Of a stretch of 64,000 nucleotides of DNA, positions 18,727 through 27,227 are shown one piece after another. The stretch comes from Tsukamurella sputi. Its GTDB lineage: Bacteria > Actinomycetota > Actinomycetes > Mycobacteriales > Mycobacteriaceae. The notes under the pieces were generated by a model, which searched no databases, was not told the origin of the DNA, and saw only the letters and a program-made list of their open reading frames with translations. Positions within the stretch are counted from its first letter, which is position 1. Every line of letters begins with the position of its first letter. The stretch is from positions 992,001 to 1,056,000 of the forward strand of contig NZ_VIGV01000001.1 of the NCBI RefSeq assembly GCF_007858445.1, in the 5' to 3' direction. The translations under genes were made by a program, and so were the position numbers.

Positions 18727-18913
18727 CATCATCATGATCCGCGTCTTTGTGATCGCATTGTGACCAAGCACACATTCGCGCGAACCGCCCCCCTACAGGT
18801 TGTCTCGCCGCAATCATTTCGTTATCGTCGACGGGACGCGGATCACGAAGCGGTCACGATGAGGACATCGTCGGATCACCACGTGGCACGAAGTGCGGTT
18901 TTACGGTTGGAGT

Positions 18914-19918
18914 ATGCGAGATATGACACGGAGTCGCGAGAACCACGTGCGCTGGCAAGGCGGCACGCAGGTCCTCGATGATGAGTCGATCACCGCGATC
19001 ATCCCGCTGGATGAGCTCGAGTCCCGGCTGGAAGCCGCCTATACGGAGTCCTGGACGGACGCGCCGGACGACACGGGCCTGGTCTACCGCCCCTCCAGCT
19101 CGGAGGTCACCCAGGACCTCATGATCCCCGAGGTGCTGTTCACCGGGGACACCGAGATCGATGCGCCCGAGCTGGAGGAGACCGCACTCCTCGACTCGCC
19201 CGAGGTCGCTCCCGAGCTCCTCCCCACCCCCGTCCGCAAGGGCGGCAAGCACCGCGTTCCCGCAGCGCCGCACTCCCTCAAGGGTCGCGCCGCACTCCTC
19301 GCCCTCGCTGCGGGCGCCAGCGTCGCCGGTGCGGCCGTGGTCAGCGCCACCAACGACGGCCCGTCGACCTCGCAGCAGCCCGTCGTGCCGCCCTCCGGCC
19401 CGGAGTTCAACGCCGGCCGCCAGGCGCCTCTGCCCGCCGCACAGGACACCGAGCAGTTCGCCGCCGGTCTCGCGGACGGCAAGGCCCGTAAGGACGCGGA
19501 CGACAAGCGCATCATCGACTCGATGCGCCCGAAGGTGACCGCCCCCGTGAACGGCGCCACCCTCACCTCGAACTTCGGCACCCGCTGGGGCGCCATGCAC
19601 GGCGGCCTCGACCTGGCCGCGCCGCTCGGTACCCCGCTGTTCGCGGCGGCCGACGGCGTGGTCACCGACGCGGGTCCCGCCTCCGGCTTCGGCATCTGGA
19701 TCAAGATCCGCCTGTCCGACGGCACCGTGCTGGTCTACGGCCACATGTTCAACGTGAACGTCCAGGCCGGCCAGACCGTCAAGGCGGGCGACCTGATCAG
19801 CTGGGTCGGCAACAACGGATACTCCACCGGCCCGCACCTGCACTTCGAGGTGCACAGCCCCGCCGGCGCGAAGCTGGACCCGCAGGCCTGGCTCGCCGAG
19901 CGCGGCATCCGCGTCTAG
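18914..19918 (+). CDS. Membrane-anchored M23 (LytM) peptidase
   Basis: Cell-wall endopeptidase-like protein, 334 residues. A cytoplasmic acidic N-terminus is followed by one membrane segment (about 122-142) and an outer-face LytM domain with Zn ligands HGGLD, HMFN and HLHFE. It corresponds in position to Rv0950c, next to pcrA and sucC. ATG at 18914 is preferred; an in-frame GTG at 18893 and ATG at 18923 are also possible. The 187-base leader 18727-18913 holds several GTCAC/GTGAC-like words but no riboswitch that I can identify. Confidence 0.88.
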   Translation: MRDMTRSRENHVRWQGGTQVLDDESITAIIPLDELESRLEAAYTESWTDAPDDTGLVYRPSSSEVTQDLMIPEVLFTGDTEIDAPELEETALLDSPEVAPELLPTPVRKGGKHRVPAAPHSLKGRAALLALAAGASVAGAAVVSATNDGPSTSQQPVVPPSGPEFNAGRQAPLPAAQDTEQFAAGLADGKARKDADDKRIIDSMRPKVTAPVNGATLTSNFGTRWGAMHGGLDLAAPLGTPLFAAADGVVTDAGPASGFGIWIKIRLSDGTVLVYGHMFNVNVQAGQTVKAGDLISWVGNNGYSTGPHLHFEVHSPAGAKLDPQAWLAERGIRV

Positions 19919-19932
19919 GCCCGATACGCACA

Positions 19933-19968
19933 ACGAAAGGCGCCCCGGATCACCGGGGCGCCTTTCGT
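19933..19968. terminator. Bidirectional terminator between the M23 peptidase gene and pcrA
   Basis: Arms 19933-19948 and 19953-19968 form a perfect 16-bp stem with a 4-base ATCA loop, with AAA/TTT at its base on both strands. It lies between two convergent genes and fits termination in both directions. Confidence 0.9.
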
Positions 19969-19991
19969 CTGTCCGGCCGCGCCGGACGCGG

Positions 19992-22421
19992 TCAGAGCTT
20001 CTCCATCGGCAGGCCGCCGAAGGTCATCAGGGTGACGGTGCCCGACGAGCCGAAGTCGAACGTTGCCCGCTCCATCGGCCCCGCACCCGTGATGGCGGTG
20101 ACGGTGCCGAGGCCGAAGGAATCGTGGGAGACCCGGTCACCCACGGCGAGCGTGAGCTTGTTGGCGCGGCGCGAGGTCTTGGGCGCCCGCTTGGGCGTCC
20201 AGCCACCGTCGGAACCCGACGACCGGCCACGGCCTCCGAACTGCCCCTGGCCCTGACTCCCCCAGGAGGAACGGTCCTGCCCGAAGACGCCGCGCGAGCC
20301 CCCGAACTGACTGCGCTGCGGCTCCAGCCGGCGCCAGTCGACGAGGTGCTGCGGGATCTCCGCGAGGAACCGCGACTCCGGGTTCTGCATCGGATCGCCC
20401 CAGCTGGAACGCACCATCGCGCGGCTGACGTACAGGCGCTCCCGGGCACGGGTGATGCCCACGTAAGCGAGGCGCCGCTCCTCCGCGAGCTCGGACTCGT
20501 CGCCCAGTGCGCGCATGTGCGGGAACTGCCCGTCCTCCCAGCCGGTCACGAAGACCACCGGGAACTCGAGGCCCTTCGCGGTGTGCAGGGTCATCATCGT
20601 GACCACGCCCGCGTCGTTGTCCGGCACCTGGTCGGCGTCGGCCACCAGCGAGACCCGTTCCAGGAAGGCGGCGAGCGAGCCCGGCTCGGGCGCTCCCTCG
20701 TCGACGACGACGTCCGTGAAGTCCTGCGCGGAGAACTCCCGCGCGACGCTGATCAGTTCCTCGATGTTCTCGAGGCGCGCGCCGTCCTGCGGATCCGACG
20801 AGCCCTCCAGCTCGGCCCGATAGCCCGTCTTCTCGACCACCGCATCGAGCAGGTCACCGAGATCCGTCTCCTCGTCCGCGGCGGTGCGGCGCAGATCCGC
20901 CATGAGACCGGCGAAGGCCGCGATCGCGTTGCGCGAGCGCGGATTCAGCATCGCCACGCCACCGTCGACCGCGTCCTCGATGGCGCTGCTGAACGTGCCC
21001 CCGCGGTTCTCCGCGTGCACCGTGAGGCAGGCCTGGGCGCGATCGCCGATGCCGCGGCGCGGGGTGTTGACGATGCGCTGCAGGCTGACGGTGTCGTTCG
21101 GGTTGTCGATGGCGCGCAGGTACGCGACCAGATCCCGCACCTCCTTGCGCTCGTAGAAGCGCACACCGCCGACCACCTTGTAGGGCACGCCGTGCCGGAT
21201 GAAGACCTCTTCCAACACGCGCGCGGCGGTGTTGGTGCGGTAGAAGACGGCCACGTCGCTGTACTTGACGCCCTTGTCGGCCAGGGCGTCGATCTCCGAG
21301 ACCACGAAACTCGCCTCGTCGTACTCGTTGTCGGCGACGTAGCCGGTGATCAGGTCCCCGTCGCCCTGGTCGGTCCAGAGCTTCTTCTCGCGCCGGCCGG
21401 CGTTGCGGGAGATGACGGCGTTCGCAGCGGAGAGGATGGTCTGGGTGGAGCGGTAGTTCTGCTCCAGCAGGATGGTCTCCGCGTTGGGGAAGTCCCGCTC
21501 GAACTCCTCGATGTTGCGGATCGTGGCGCCGCGGAAGGCGTAGATCGACTGGTCCGCGTCACCCACCACGCACAGCTCACTGGGCTCCACGCCGTCCGCG
21601 TCCGTCTCCAGGCCCACCAGCTCACGGACCAGCACGTACTGGGCATGGTTGGTGTCCTGGTACTCGTCGACCATCACGTGCCGGAACCGGCGGCGGTAGT
21701 ACTGCGCGACATTGGGGTGCGACTGCAGCAACGCCACCGTCTCCCCGATGAGATCGTCGAAATCGAAGGCGTTCGCGCCGCGCAGGCGGGACTGGTACGT
21801 GCCGTACACCTCGGCGACGGTGACCGCGAAGGGCTCCCCCGTCTTCGCCGCGTCCGCAGCGGCCTGCTCCGGATCGATCAGCTCGTTCTTGAGGTTGCTG
21901 ATCTGGGTGGCGAGCGCGCGCGGCGCGAACTTCTTCGCGTCCAGCCCCATGTCCTTGACGATCATGGTGAGCAGGCGGCGGGAATCGTCCGCGTCGTAGA
22001 TCGAGAAGTTGGAGTTCATGCCCGACAGCAGGCCGGCTTGCGCCCGGAGGATCCGCACGCAGGTGGAGTGGAACGTGGAGACCCACATGATCTTCGCGCG
22101 GTTGCCGATGATCCCGGCGACGCGCTCGCGCATCTCCGCTGCGGCCTTGTTGGTGAAGGTGATCGCGAGGATCTGACCGGGATGCATGTTCCTGGCGGCC
22201 AGCAGATAGGCGATCCGCCGGGTGAGCACCGCCGTCTTGCCCGAGCCCGCGCCCGCCACGATGAGCAGCGGCGAGCCCTCGTGCAGCACCGCCGCCCGCT
22301 GCTGCGGGTTGAGCCCCTCCAGGAGCTCCTGACCGCGTTCCTTCCTCTCCACCTGCGCTTTCTCGCGGGAGAAGGGCTGACGCTGGCGGAGTCCGGACTG
22401 CTGCGGTGCTGGGTTACTCAT
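19992..22421 (-). CDS. pcrA: ATP-dependent DNA helicase PcrA/UvrD1
   Basis: Superfamily 1A 3'-5' helicase for DNA repair and replication-fork maintenance, 809 residues. Motif I is AGAGSGKT, motif II DEYQDTN, motif III GDADQSIYAFRGA, motif V/VI TLHTAKGLEFP and YVGITRARERLYVS. The C-terminal tail is Gly/Ser/Gln-rich, then a Tudor-like domain (LAVGDRVSHDSFGLGTV) that binds RNA polymerase in PcrA proteins. Orthologous by position to uvrD1 (Rv0949). ATG at 22421. Confidence 0.96.
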   Translation of the reverse strand: MSNPAPQQSGLRQRQPFSREKAQVERKERGQELLEGLNPQQRAAVLHEGSPLLIVAGAGSGKTAVLTRRIAYLLAARNMHPGQILAITFTNKAAAEMRERVAGIIGNRAKIMWVSTFHSTCVRILRAQAGLLSGMNSNFSIYDADDSRRLLTMIVKDMGLDAKKFAPRALATQISNLKNELIDPEQAAADAAKTGEPFAVTVAEVYGTYQSRLRGANAFDFDDLIGETVALLQSHPNVAQYYRRRFRHVMVDEYQDTNHAQYVLVRELVGLETDADGVEPSELCVVGDADQSIYAFRGATIRNIEEFERDFPNAETILLEQNYRSTQTILSAANAVISRNAGRREKKLWTDQGDGDLITGYVADNEYDEASFVVSEIDALADKGVKYSDVAVFYRTNTAARVLEEVFIRHGVPYKVVGGVRFYERKEVRDLVAYLRAIDNPNDTVSLQRIVNTPRRGIGDRAQACLTVHAENRGGTFSSAIEDAVDGGVAMLNPRSRNAIAAFAGLMADLRRTAADEETDLGDLLDAVVEKTGYRAELEGSSDPQDGARLENIEELISVAREFSAQDFTDVVVDEGAPEPGSLAAFLERVSLVADADQVPDNDAGVVTMMTLHTAKGLEFPVVFVTGWEDGQFPHMRALGDESELAEERRLAYVGITRARERLYVSRAMVRSSWGDPMQNPESRFLAEIPQHLVDWRRLEPQRSQFGGSRGVFGQDRSSWGSQGQGQFGGRGRSSGSDGGWTPKRAPKTSRRANKLTLAVGDRVSHDSFGLGTVTAITGAGPMERATFDFGSSGTVTLMTFGGLPMEKL

Positions 22422-22471
22422 CTCCCGTCCAGCTTAGACGGGACGGCTGACAGGTTTCCGACGCCGGGCGA

Positions 22472-23029
22472 TCACCACACCGGCATGTCGTAGCGCCAGG
22501 AAACTCCCGAATCCAGTCCACGGATGACGATGGTGGCCGGGCGCTTCATTCCGTCGGCCGGCCGGGGCAACGCGACACGGGCGGAGGTCTTCACCGACTG
22601 CCCGCGCCCGACGCGGACCGGACCGTCGATCATCGTGTCCGGCAGTCCGGCCTTCGAGATCGCGTCACCCGCCCCGATCGTCGCCCCGCCGATCTCGATC
22701 GCCAGCGACCGCTGGTCGAAGTCGAACGGGACGACCGACGTCCCCTCGATCACGAGGTCGACGATCACGCAGAGATGCGTCCCCTCGTCGTTGCACGGAT
22801 CCATCGAGCCGTACCCGGTCTGTGTAATGTTCGCCGCCGAGTATCCCCGCACCGCCTTGAGGGTCTGGCCGGTGACGCCGTCCGCGGCGTAGGTCGTGCC
22901 GATGAACAGATGCGGGCCCTTCGGCGCGCCGTACAGCGCAGTGGTGAAGAGCCCGTTGGCGAGCAGGATCAGCGCGATGCCGAGCAGCGTGACCAGCACC
23001 CGGCCAGTGATACCCAATCCCCTCTTCAC
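22472..23029 (-). CDS. Membrane-anchored exported protein of unknown function
   Basis: A 185-residue protein with one N-terminal membrane segment (about residues 8-30) followed by an extracytoplasmic part with two cysteines 8 residues apart (MDPCNDEGTHLCV) that could be disulfide-bonded. The C-terminal half looks beta-rich. I do not recognise a family. It lies upstream of pcrA in the same direction with a 50-base gap. Confidence 0.7.
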   Translation of the reverse strand: MKRGLGITGRVLVTLLGIALILLANGLFTTALYGAPKGPHLFIGTTYAADGVTGQTLKAVRGYSAANITQTGYGSMDPCNDEGTHLCVIVDLVIEGTSVVPFDFDQRSLAIEIGGATIGAGDAISKAGLPDTMIDGPVRVGRGQSVKTSARVALPRPADGMKRPATIVIRGLDSGVSWRYDMPVW

Positions 23030-23082
23030 TATCCGAAAATAGCAGGCGGGCGCTCACCGCGCGCTTCTCGCACCCACGACGA

Positions 23083-23114
23083 CCGAGCGCACCCGGCGTG
23101 CCGGGTGCGCTCGG
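23083..23114. terminator. 14-bp hairpin downstream of the secreted-protein gene
   Basis: Arms 23083-23096 and 23101-23114 are a perfect inverted repeat around CGTG. It lies 16 bases after the stop of the minus-strand gene that ends at 23130. Its GCACCC/GGGTGC core resembles the hairpins at 13660-13751. Confidence 0.75.
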
Positions 23115-23129
23115 GTGGAACGGGTGCGA

Positions 23130-24953
23130 TCAGGCGGCAGCGGCCGTCTCCACCGACGAGGAGGTCGCGGAGTCCGCCGACCCCGTGGAGCTCGCCGACG
23201 AGGCGCTCGACGAGGAACCCGTCGAGGACTCCGCTGCCGGAGCCTCGGCTGCCGGCGACTCAGCGGCCGGAGTCTCCGCCGCAGGCGTCCCCGTAGCCGG
23301 TGCCTCCGTGGCGGGCGATTCCGCCGCAGGTGATTCGGTCGCCGCGGTTCCGGCGGCCGGGGTTCCGGCGGCCGGAGAATCCGTCGCCGGAGTACCCGTG
23401 GCGGGCGACTCGGCGGGGGCGGTCTCCGACGGGGCCTGCGACGCAGGCGAGCTCGCTCCCGTGGACGACCCGGGCGCACCGTCGGACGCGGTCGCGCCCG
23501 TCGAGGTCTCCGCGGTCGATGCGCCGCCGGTCTGCGCCGACGAGTCCGCGAGCGACGCGCCCGCCTGCCCCGCCGCCTTGCCGGTCAGGCCGTCGAGGAA
23601 GCCCGTCCCGACGCCGAGGAGGCCCGGCAGCAGCCCGATGGTGAACGGGTTGTCCGAGAACAGCGCGTCGTTGCCCGCCTTGAGCGTCTCCCCGATACCG
23701 GCCACCGCGGCGTTGATCGCGGCGACGGGATCGCCGGTCGCGAGCGCCTTCACCACGTTCTCGAGGCCGGTGAGCGCGGTCGACGGCAGCATCCGGGTGG
23801 TGTTGTAGAGCCCCAGCGTCAGATACAGCAGGGGCTCCGCGGCACCGTCGAGCCCCTTGCCGAGCGGGCCGAGGATCGGGTTGATCTTGTCGCCGGTCTG
23901 CAGCACCGCTCCACCGAGCTCCAGCAGCGGCGCGGCGAGGATCCCATGGATGATCTCGTACGAATCCGCCCACTTGCCGGCGGGCACGCCGGAGAGCAGC
24001 GTGGTGACGATCCGGGACAGACCGTCGGGTCCGGTCAGAGCGGTGACGATACGGGTCAGTGTGTCCTTCCAGATCCCGCCGATCGCGCCGAAGTCCGGCA
24101 GCGCGGTCGGCGACGCCGCGAGAGTGGATGCCGACGCGGCGGCGAAGGTGACCGTGTTCCCCGTCGGCAGGGTGAACGGCCCCGCGTTGGCCCAGTCCGA
24201 GCCTGCGATCGCACCGAGGACCGTCGGAATCAGGTTGACCAAGCTGGGGATCGCACCGTACTCCCCGAACAGAGCGTTGATCGCCTTGCCGTTCACAGCG
24301 GAGGCCGTGGTGAAGAGCGAGGTCAGCGCCGCCGCGGGACCGCCGGTGCTCAGCGCCTTGAGCGCGGCGACGACGCCGTCGGCCAACAGGCCGGGGATCT
24401 CGACGCCGGCCTGGAGCGGGCCGAGGGCGAGCCCGAGGAGTGGCCCGAGTGCGGCCGTCAGACCATCACCGATCGGCCCGAGCTGACCGCCGATCACACT
24501 CATCACCGGGAGGAGACTGATTCCGGGCGTGAGGATCGCGCCGGTGATCGTCGTCGCGAAGGTCGTCCACGCATCGCCCACCTTCCCCGCGGCGAGATCG
24601 GCCTGGATCTGCTGGAGGTTGGTCAGCAGATTGTCTTCGAGGTACGTGAAGAACGCCTTTCCGGCGTCGCCGGCCGCGCCGGCGATCACACCGGCATTGC
24701 CGAGCTGATCCTGTACGAGCTTCGTCAGGCCGGTGACCGGATCGGTGACGAACTTCAGCCCCATCGCCGTCGCCCAGTTCGCAACAGCGCTCGCGGCACC
24801 ACCGAGGTCCTGGACGATCGGGGGTAGCGACGGAGCCGTCACCGCGCCCATGGACGTGGCGACGGGAGCGACGGCGACGGCCGCCGCGGCGGCCATGGCG
24901 ACCGCGGGTGCGGCGTAGCGGCGATGAGGGGAACGAAGGTCTGCAGCGAGCAT
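23130..24953 (-). CDS. Large secreted Ala/Leu-rich protein with Ser/Pro/Thr-rich tail (paralogue A)
   Basis: A 607-residue exported protein of unknown function. Signal peptide at residues 1-39 (RRYAAPAVAMAAAAAVAVAPVATS), then a long apolar, helix-rich body of Leu/Gly/Ala repeats, and a low-complexity tail of about 140 residues built of TPA-ESPA-type units. It is clearly paralogous to the next gene: both share LGPLGKGLDG, ENVVKAL..GDPVAA and a GFLDGLTGK/GFIDGLSGK end of the body. The ATG at 24953 has a GAAGGGTG ribosome site. The body could be a mycomembrane or cell-wall associated protein; no catalytic motif seen. Confidence 0.7.
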   Translation of the reverse strand: MLAADLRSPHRRYAAPAVAMAAAAAVAVAPVATSMGAVTAPSLPPIVQDLGGAASAVANWATAMGLKFVTDPVTGLTKLVQDQLGNAGVIAGAAGDAGKAFFTYLEDNLLTNLQQIQADLAAGKVGDAWTTFATTITGAILTPGISLLPVMSVIGGQLGPIGDGLTAALGPLLGLALGPLQAGVEIPGLLADGVVAALKALSTGGPAAALTSLFTTASAVNGKAINALFGEYGAIPSLVNLIPTVLGAIAGSDWANAGPFTLPTGNTVTFAAASASTLAASPTALPDFGAIGGIWKDTLTRIVTALTGPDGLSRIVTTLLSGVPAGKWADSYEIIHGILAAPLLELGGAVLQTGDKINPILGPLGKGLDGAAEPLLYLTLGLYNTTRMLPSTALTGLENVVKALATGDPVAAINAAVAGIGETLKAGNDALFSDNPFTIGLLPGLLGVGTGFLDGLTGKAAGQAGASLADSSAQTGGASTAETSTGATASDGAPGSSTGASSPASQAPSETAPAESPATGTPATDSPAAGTPAAGTAATESPAAESPATEAPATGTPAAETPAAESPAAEAPAAESSTGSSSSASSASSTGSADSATSSSVETAAAA

Positions 24954-25085
24954 GGAGAAACACCCTTCAACTGGAGTGAGCCGGATCACAATCGAACCGG
25001 ACGAACGGAACATACGCCCACATCGTGGATATTCGGATCGCTTTCGAAGAAGCTTTGCGACATCACACGTCTATTTGTCTCAATG
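24954..25085. promoter_or_regulatory. Leader region of paralogue A, duplicated upstream of paralogue B
   Basis: Blocks CACCCTTC, GAGTGA, CATAC, GTGGAT, TTCGA.GAA and TGCGACAT occur at the same spacing as at 27033-27165, offset by 2080-2081 bases throughout. This shows that the promoter region was copied with the gene. The gap to 25205 has nothing else I can identify. Confidence 0.6.
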
Positions 25086-25205
25086 CGGACTGCACGTTTC
25101 TGAACCTCGCTGGTCAGACGGTGGGCGCTCTCCCCAACAGGTCGAGCCCGACCCGTACGCGCGTGTGCGCGAACGGACCGGGCTCGAGTCCGGGGTGAAG
25201 CTCGG

Positions 25206-27032
25206 CTACGCGGCTGCGCCTCCCGCAGACGCGTCCGAGGCGGACGAATCCTTCTCCGGCGCATCCTTGGCGGGGGCGTCCTTCACCGGTGCATCCTTCG
25301 CGGGAGCGTCCTTCACCGGTGCATCCTTCGCGGGGGCGTCGGCGGCGGGGGTCTCCTTCACCGGAGCATCCTTCGCGGGGGCGTCAGTCGCCGGAGTAGT
25401 GGACACCTCCTTGGCCGGCACCTCGACGGTTGCCGGCGGTGTGGACACGGGCGTCCCGGCCGGCGCCGGGGTCACCACGGGGGCGCCGCCCCGGGTGCGC
25501 TCGGTGTCCGTCGCCGCCGCACCGGAACCGCTGACCGGCACGTCCGGCTTCGAGCTGGTGACCGGCGCGGCGGCGGTCGAGGCGGTGCCGAACTGCTCCG
25601 GCTGCGTCTTGCCGGACAGCCCGTCGATGAAGCCCTTGCCGACATTGAACAACGCCGGCACCAGCCCGGGCAGGTACTCGTCCTGCTTGAAGAAGACGTC
25701 GAGACCGGCGTTGAACGTCGCGGCCGCGCCGGTCGCCAGGGCCTTGGCCGCGGCGACGGGATCGCCCGATCCGAGCGCCTTGACGACGTTCTCCATCGTC
25801 CTGAAGAACTCGGTGCCGAAGTTGATCGTCGTGCCGTACGCGGCCGCGAACATCGAGATGAGCGGCCCCTGCGTGCCGTCGAGCCCCTTGCCGAGCGGAC
25901 CGAGGAACGGGGTGAACTTCGCGATGGTGTCGGTGAGCGTCGCCCCCACACCAAGGAGCGGCGAGATCAGCGTCGCGTGCGCGAGTTGGAAAGGATCAAC
26001 GAACTGCCCCTTGGGAATCGAGTTCATGTACGCCTTGAGCACACGGGGAATGCCGTTCTCGCCGAAGTAGGACTCACCGAGCCCCTTGAACACATCCACC
26101 CATGTCTTGGCGAGCTCGCCCAGATCGGGGAACGACGGCACGGCGGACGGCGATGCCGCGAGCGCGGCGGACGTCGCGACAGCGGCCTGCGTGGAAACCG
26201 CCTGAGCCTTGGCCGACGACGAGGCGGGCAGCGACGGGATCACGGCGCCGAGGAGCGCACTGCCGACCTTCACCAGGTTCGGAATCAGGCCGGTCGCGGA
26301 GTTCGTGACGTAGGCCTCGAGGAACTTGCCCACGTTGTTCACCCCGGCACCGACGGCTGCGCCCACCTTCGTGACGTCACCCGTCATGATCGCCTTCACG
26401 ATGCCCTCGCCGGCCTTGAGCAGCTCCGTCGGGAGGCGCAGCGGAAGGCCGAGCGCCGCCTGGCCGAGCGCGATCATGCTGCCGTCGTTGAGCGCGGCAT
26501 CGAGCGCGGCGCCGAGCTTGCCCAGCTTGGGGTTGAACCGGTCGGCGATCGGGAACAGCGCACTCATCAGCCCGATGAACAGCGTCGATTCGATCTGGCT
26601 GCCGATCGGGCTGTACGCGCCGGACAGACTGCCGTTCTTGATGGCCTCGAGCGCGGTCTGCAGCGCCTTCGGGAAGCCGCCGCCGGCGTAGTCGCCGGTC
26701 CCGGCTGCGGACTCGAAGGTCGCCTTCAGCGCGTCCCGCAGCGTGTCCGCGAGGAAGGTCACATCGCCCCAGCCCCAGGCGGGAGCCGTGGCCGCCGCGG
26801 TGGCGACGGTCGCGGGCGCGACGGCCTGCGGCAGCAGCCCGGCGACGGAGCCCGCCACCTGCGTCTGCAGGTTCACGAGCTTCGCGGGGTTCACGAGGAC
26901 GGTGGACGCGGGCACGGTGACGGCGCCGACGGAGGCGGTGATCGGCGCGACGGCGATCGCGGCCGCGGTCACCATGGCGAGGGAGGCGCCGGCGTAGCGG
27001 CGCGGGACGGAACGACGGACAGCGGCATGCAT
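25206..27032 (-). CDS. Large secreted protein with KDAP repeat tail (paralogue B)
   Basis: A 608-residue exported paralogue of the preceding gene, with the same architecture: N-terminal signal peptide (RRYAGASLAMVTAAAIAVAPITAS), helical Leu/Ala/Gly body and the shared LGPLGKGLDG, ENVVKALGSGDPVAA and GFIDGLSGK motifs. The tail differs: it is a run of Lys-Asp-Ala-Pro units (PAKDAPVKDAP). ATG at 27032 is chosen because it keeps the same GAAGGGTG-type leader as paralogue A; the longer ORF to 27143 reads through the promoter. Function unknown. Confidence 0.7.
   Translation of the reverse strand: MHAAVRRSVPRRYAGASLAMVTAAAIAVAPITASVGAVTVPASTVLVNPAKLVNLQTQVAGSVAGLLPQAVAPATVATAAATAPAWGWGDVTFLADTLRDALKATFESAAGTGDYAGGGFPKALQTALEAIKNGSLSGAYSPIGSQIESTLFIGLMSALFPIADRFNPKLGKLGAALDAALNDGSMIALGQAALGLPLRLPTELLKAGEGIVKAIMTGDVTKVGAAVGAGVNNVGKFLEAYVTNSATGLIPNLVKVGSALLGAVIPSLPASSSAKAQAVSTQAAVATSAALAASPSAVPSFPDLGELAKTWVDVFKGLGESYFGENGIPRVLKAYMNSIPKGQFVDPFQLAHATLISPLLGVGATLTDTIAKFTPFLGPLGKGLDGTQGPLISMFAAAYGTTINFGTEFFRTMENVVKALGSGDPVAAAKALATGAAATFNAGLDVFFKQDEYLPGLVPALFNVGKGFIDGLSGKTQPEQFGTASTAAAPVTSSKPDVPVSGSGAAATDTERTRGGAPVVTPAPAGTPVSTPPATVEVPAKEVSTTPATDAPAKDAPVKETPAADAPAKDAPVKDAPAKDAPVKDAPAKDAPEKDSSASDASAGGAAA
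25261..25385. repeat. Tandem repeat coding for the KDAP tail
   Basis: A 30-base unit beginning GCATCCTTCGCGGGAGCGTC repeats with small changes and encodes PVKDAPAKDA on the minus strand. Copies are degenerate at the edges. Such tracts vary in length between strains by slippage. Confidence 0.7.
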
Positions 27033-27165
27033 GGAGGCAAGCACCCTTCGGCTCGAGTGATGCCGATCACGAGCGATCGGACCAGCGCACCATACAACCC
27101 ACGCCGTGGATTTACGTCCGGTTTCGACGAACCTCTGCGACATTTCATGTTGATATGTCGCACCG
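27033..27165. promoter_or_regulatory. Leader region of paralogue B
   Basis: Counterpart of 24954-25085, with the same ordered blocks (CACCCTTC, GAGTGA, CATAC, GTGGAT, TTCGACGAA, TGCGACAT). Conservation over about 130 non-coding bases suggests shared regulation or recent duplication. Confidence 0.55.
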
Positions 27166-27227
27166 TTAAATCCACAGTGCGGGTAATCGCAGGTCAGGCG
27201 CGTTCGCAGGTCAGCAGGGTCGCACGG

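Noticed and set aside
18727-18913. Possible riboswitch (such as ydaO) or MtrA sites before the M23 peptidase gene
   Set aside because: No ordered ydaO consensus blocks can be found, and the GTCAC words are too short to claim MtrA binding.
25261-25385. Tandem repeats considered as a CRISPR array
   Set aside because: Units are contiguous without spacers and encode an in-frame protein tail.
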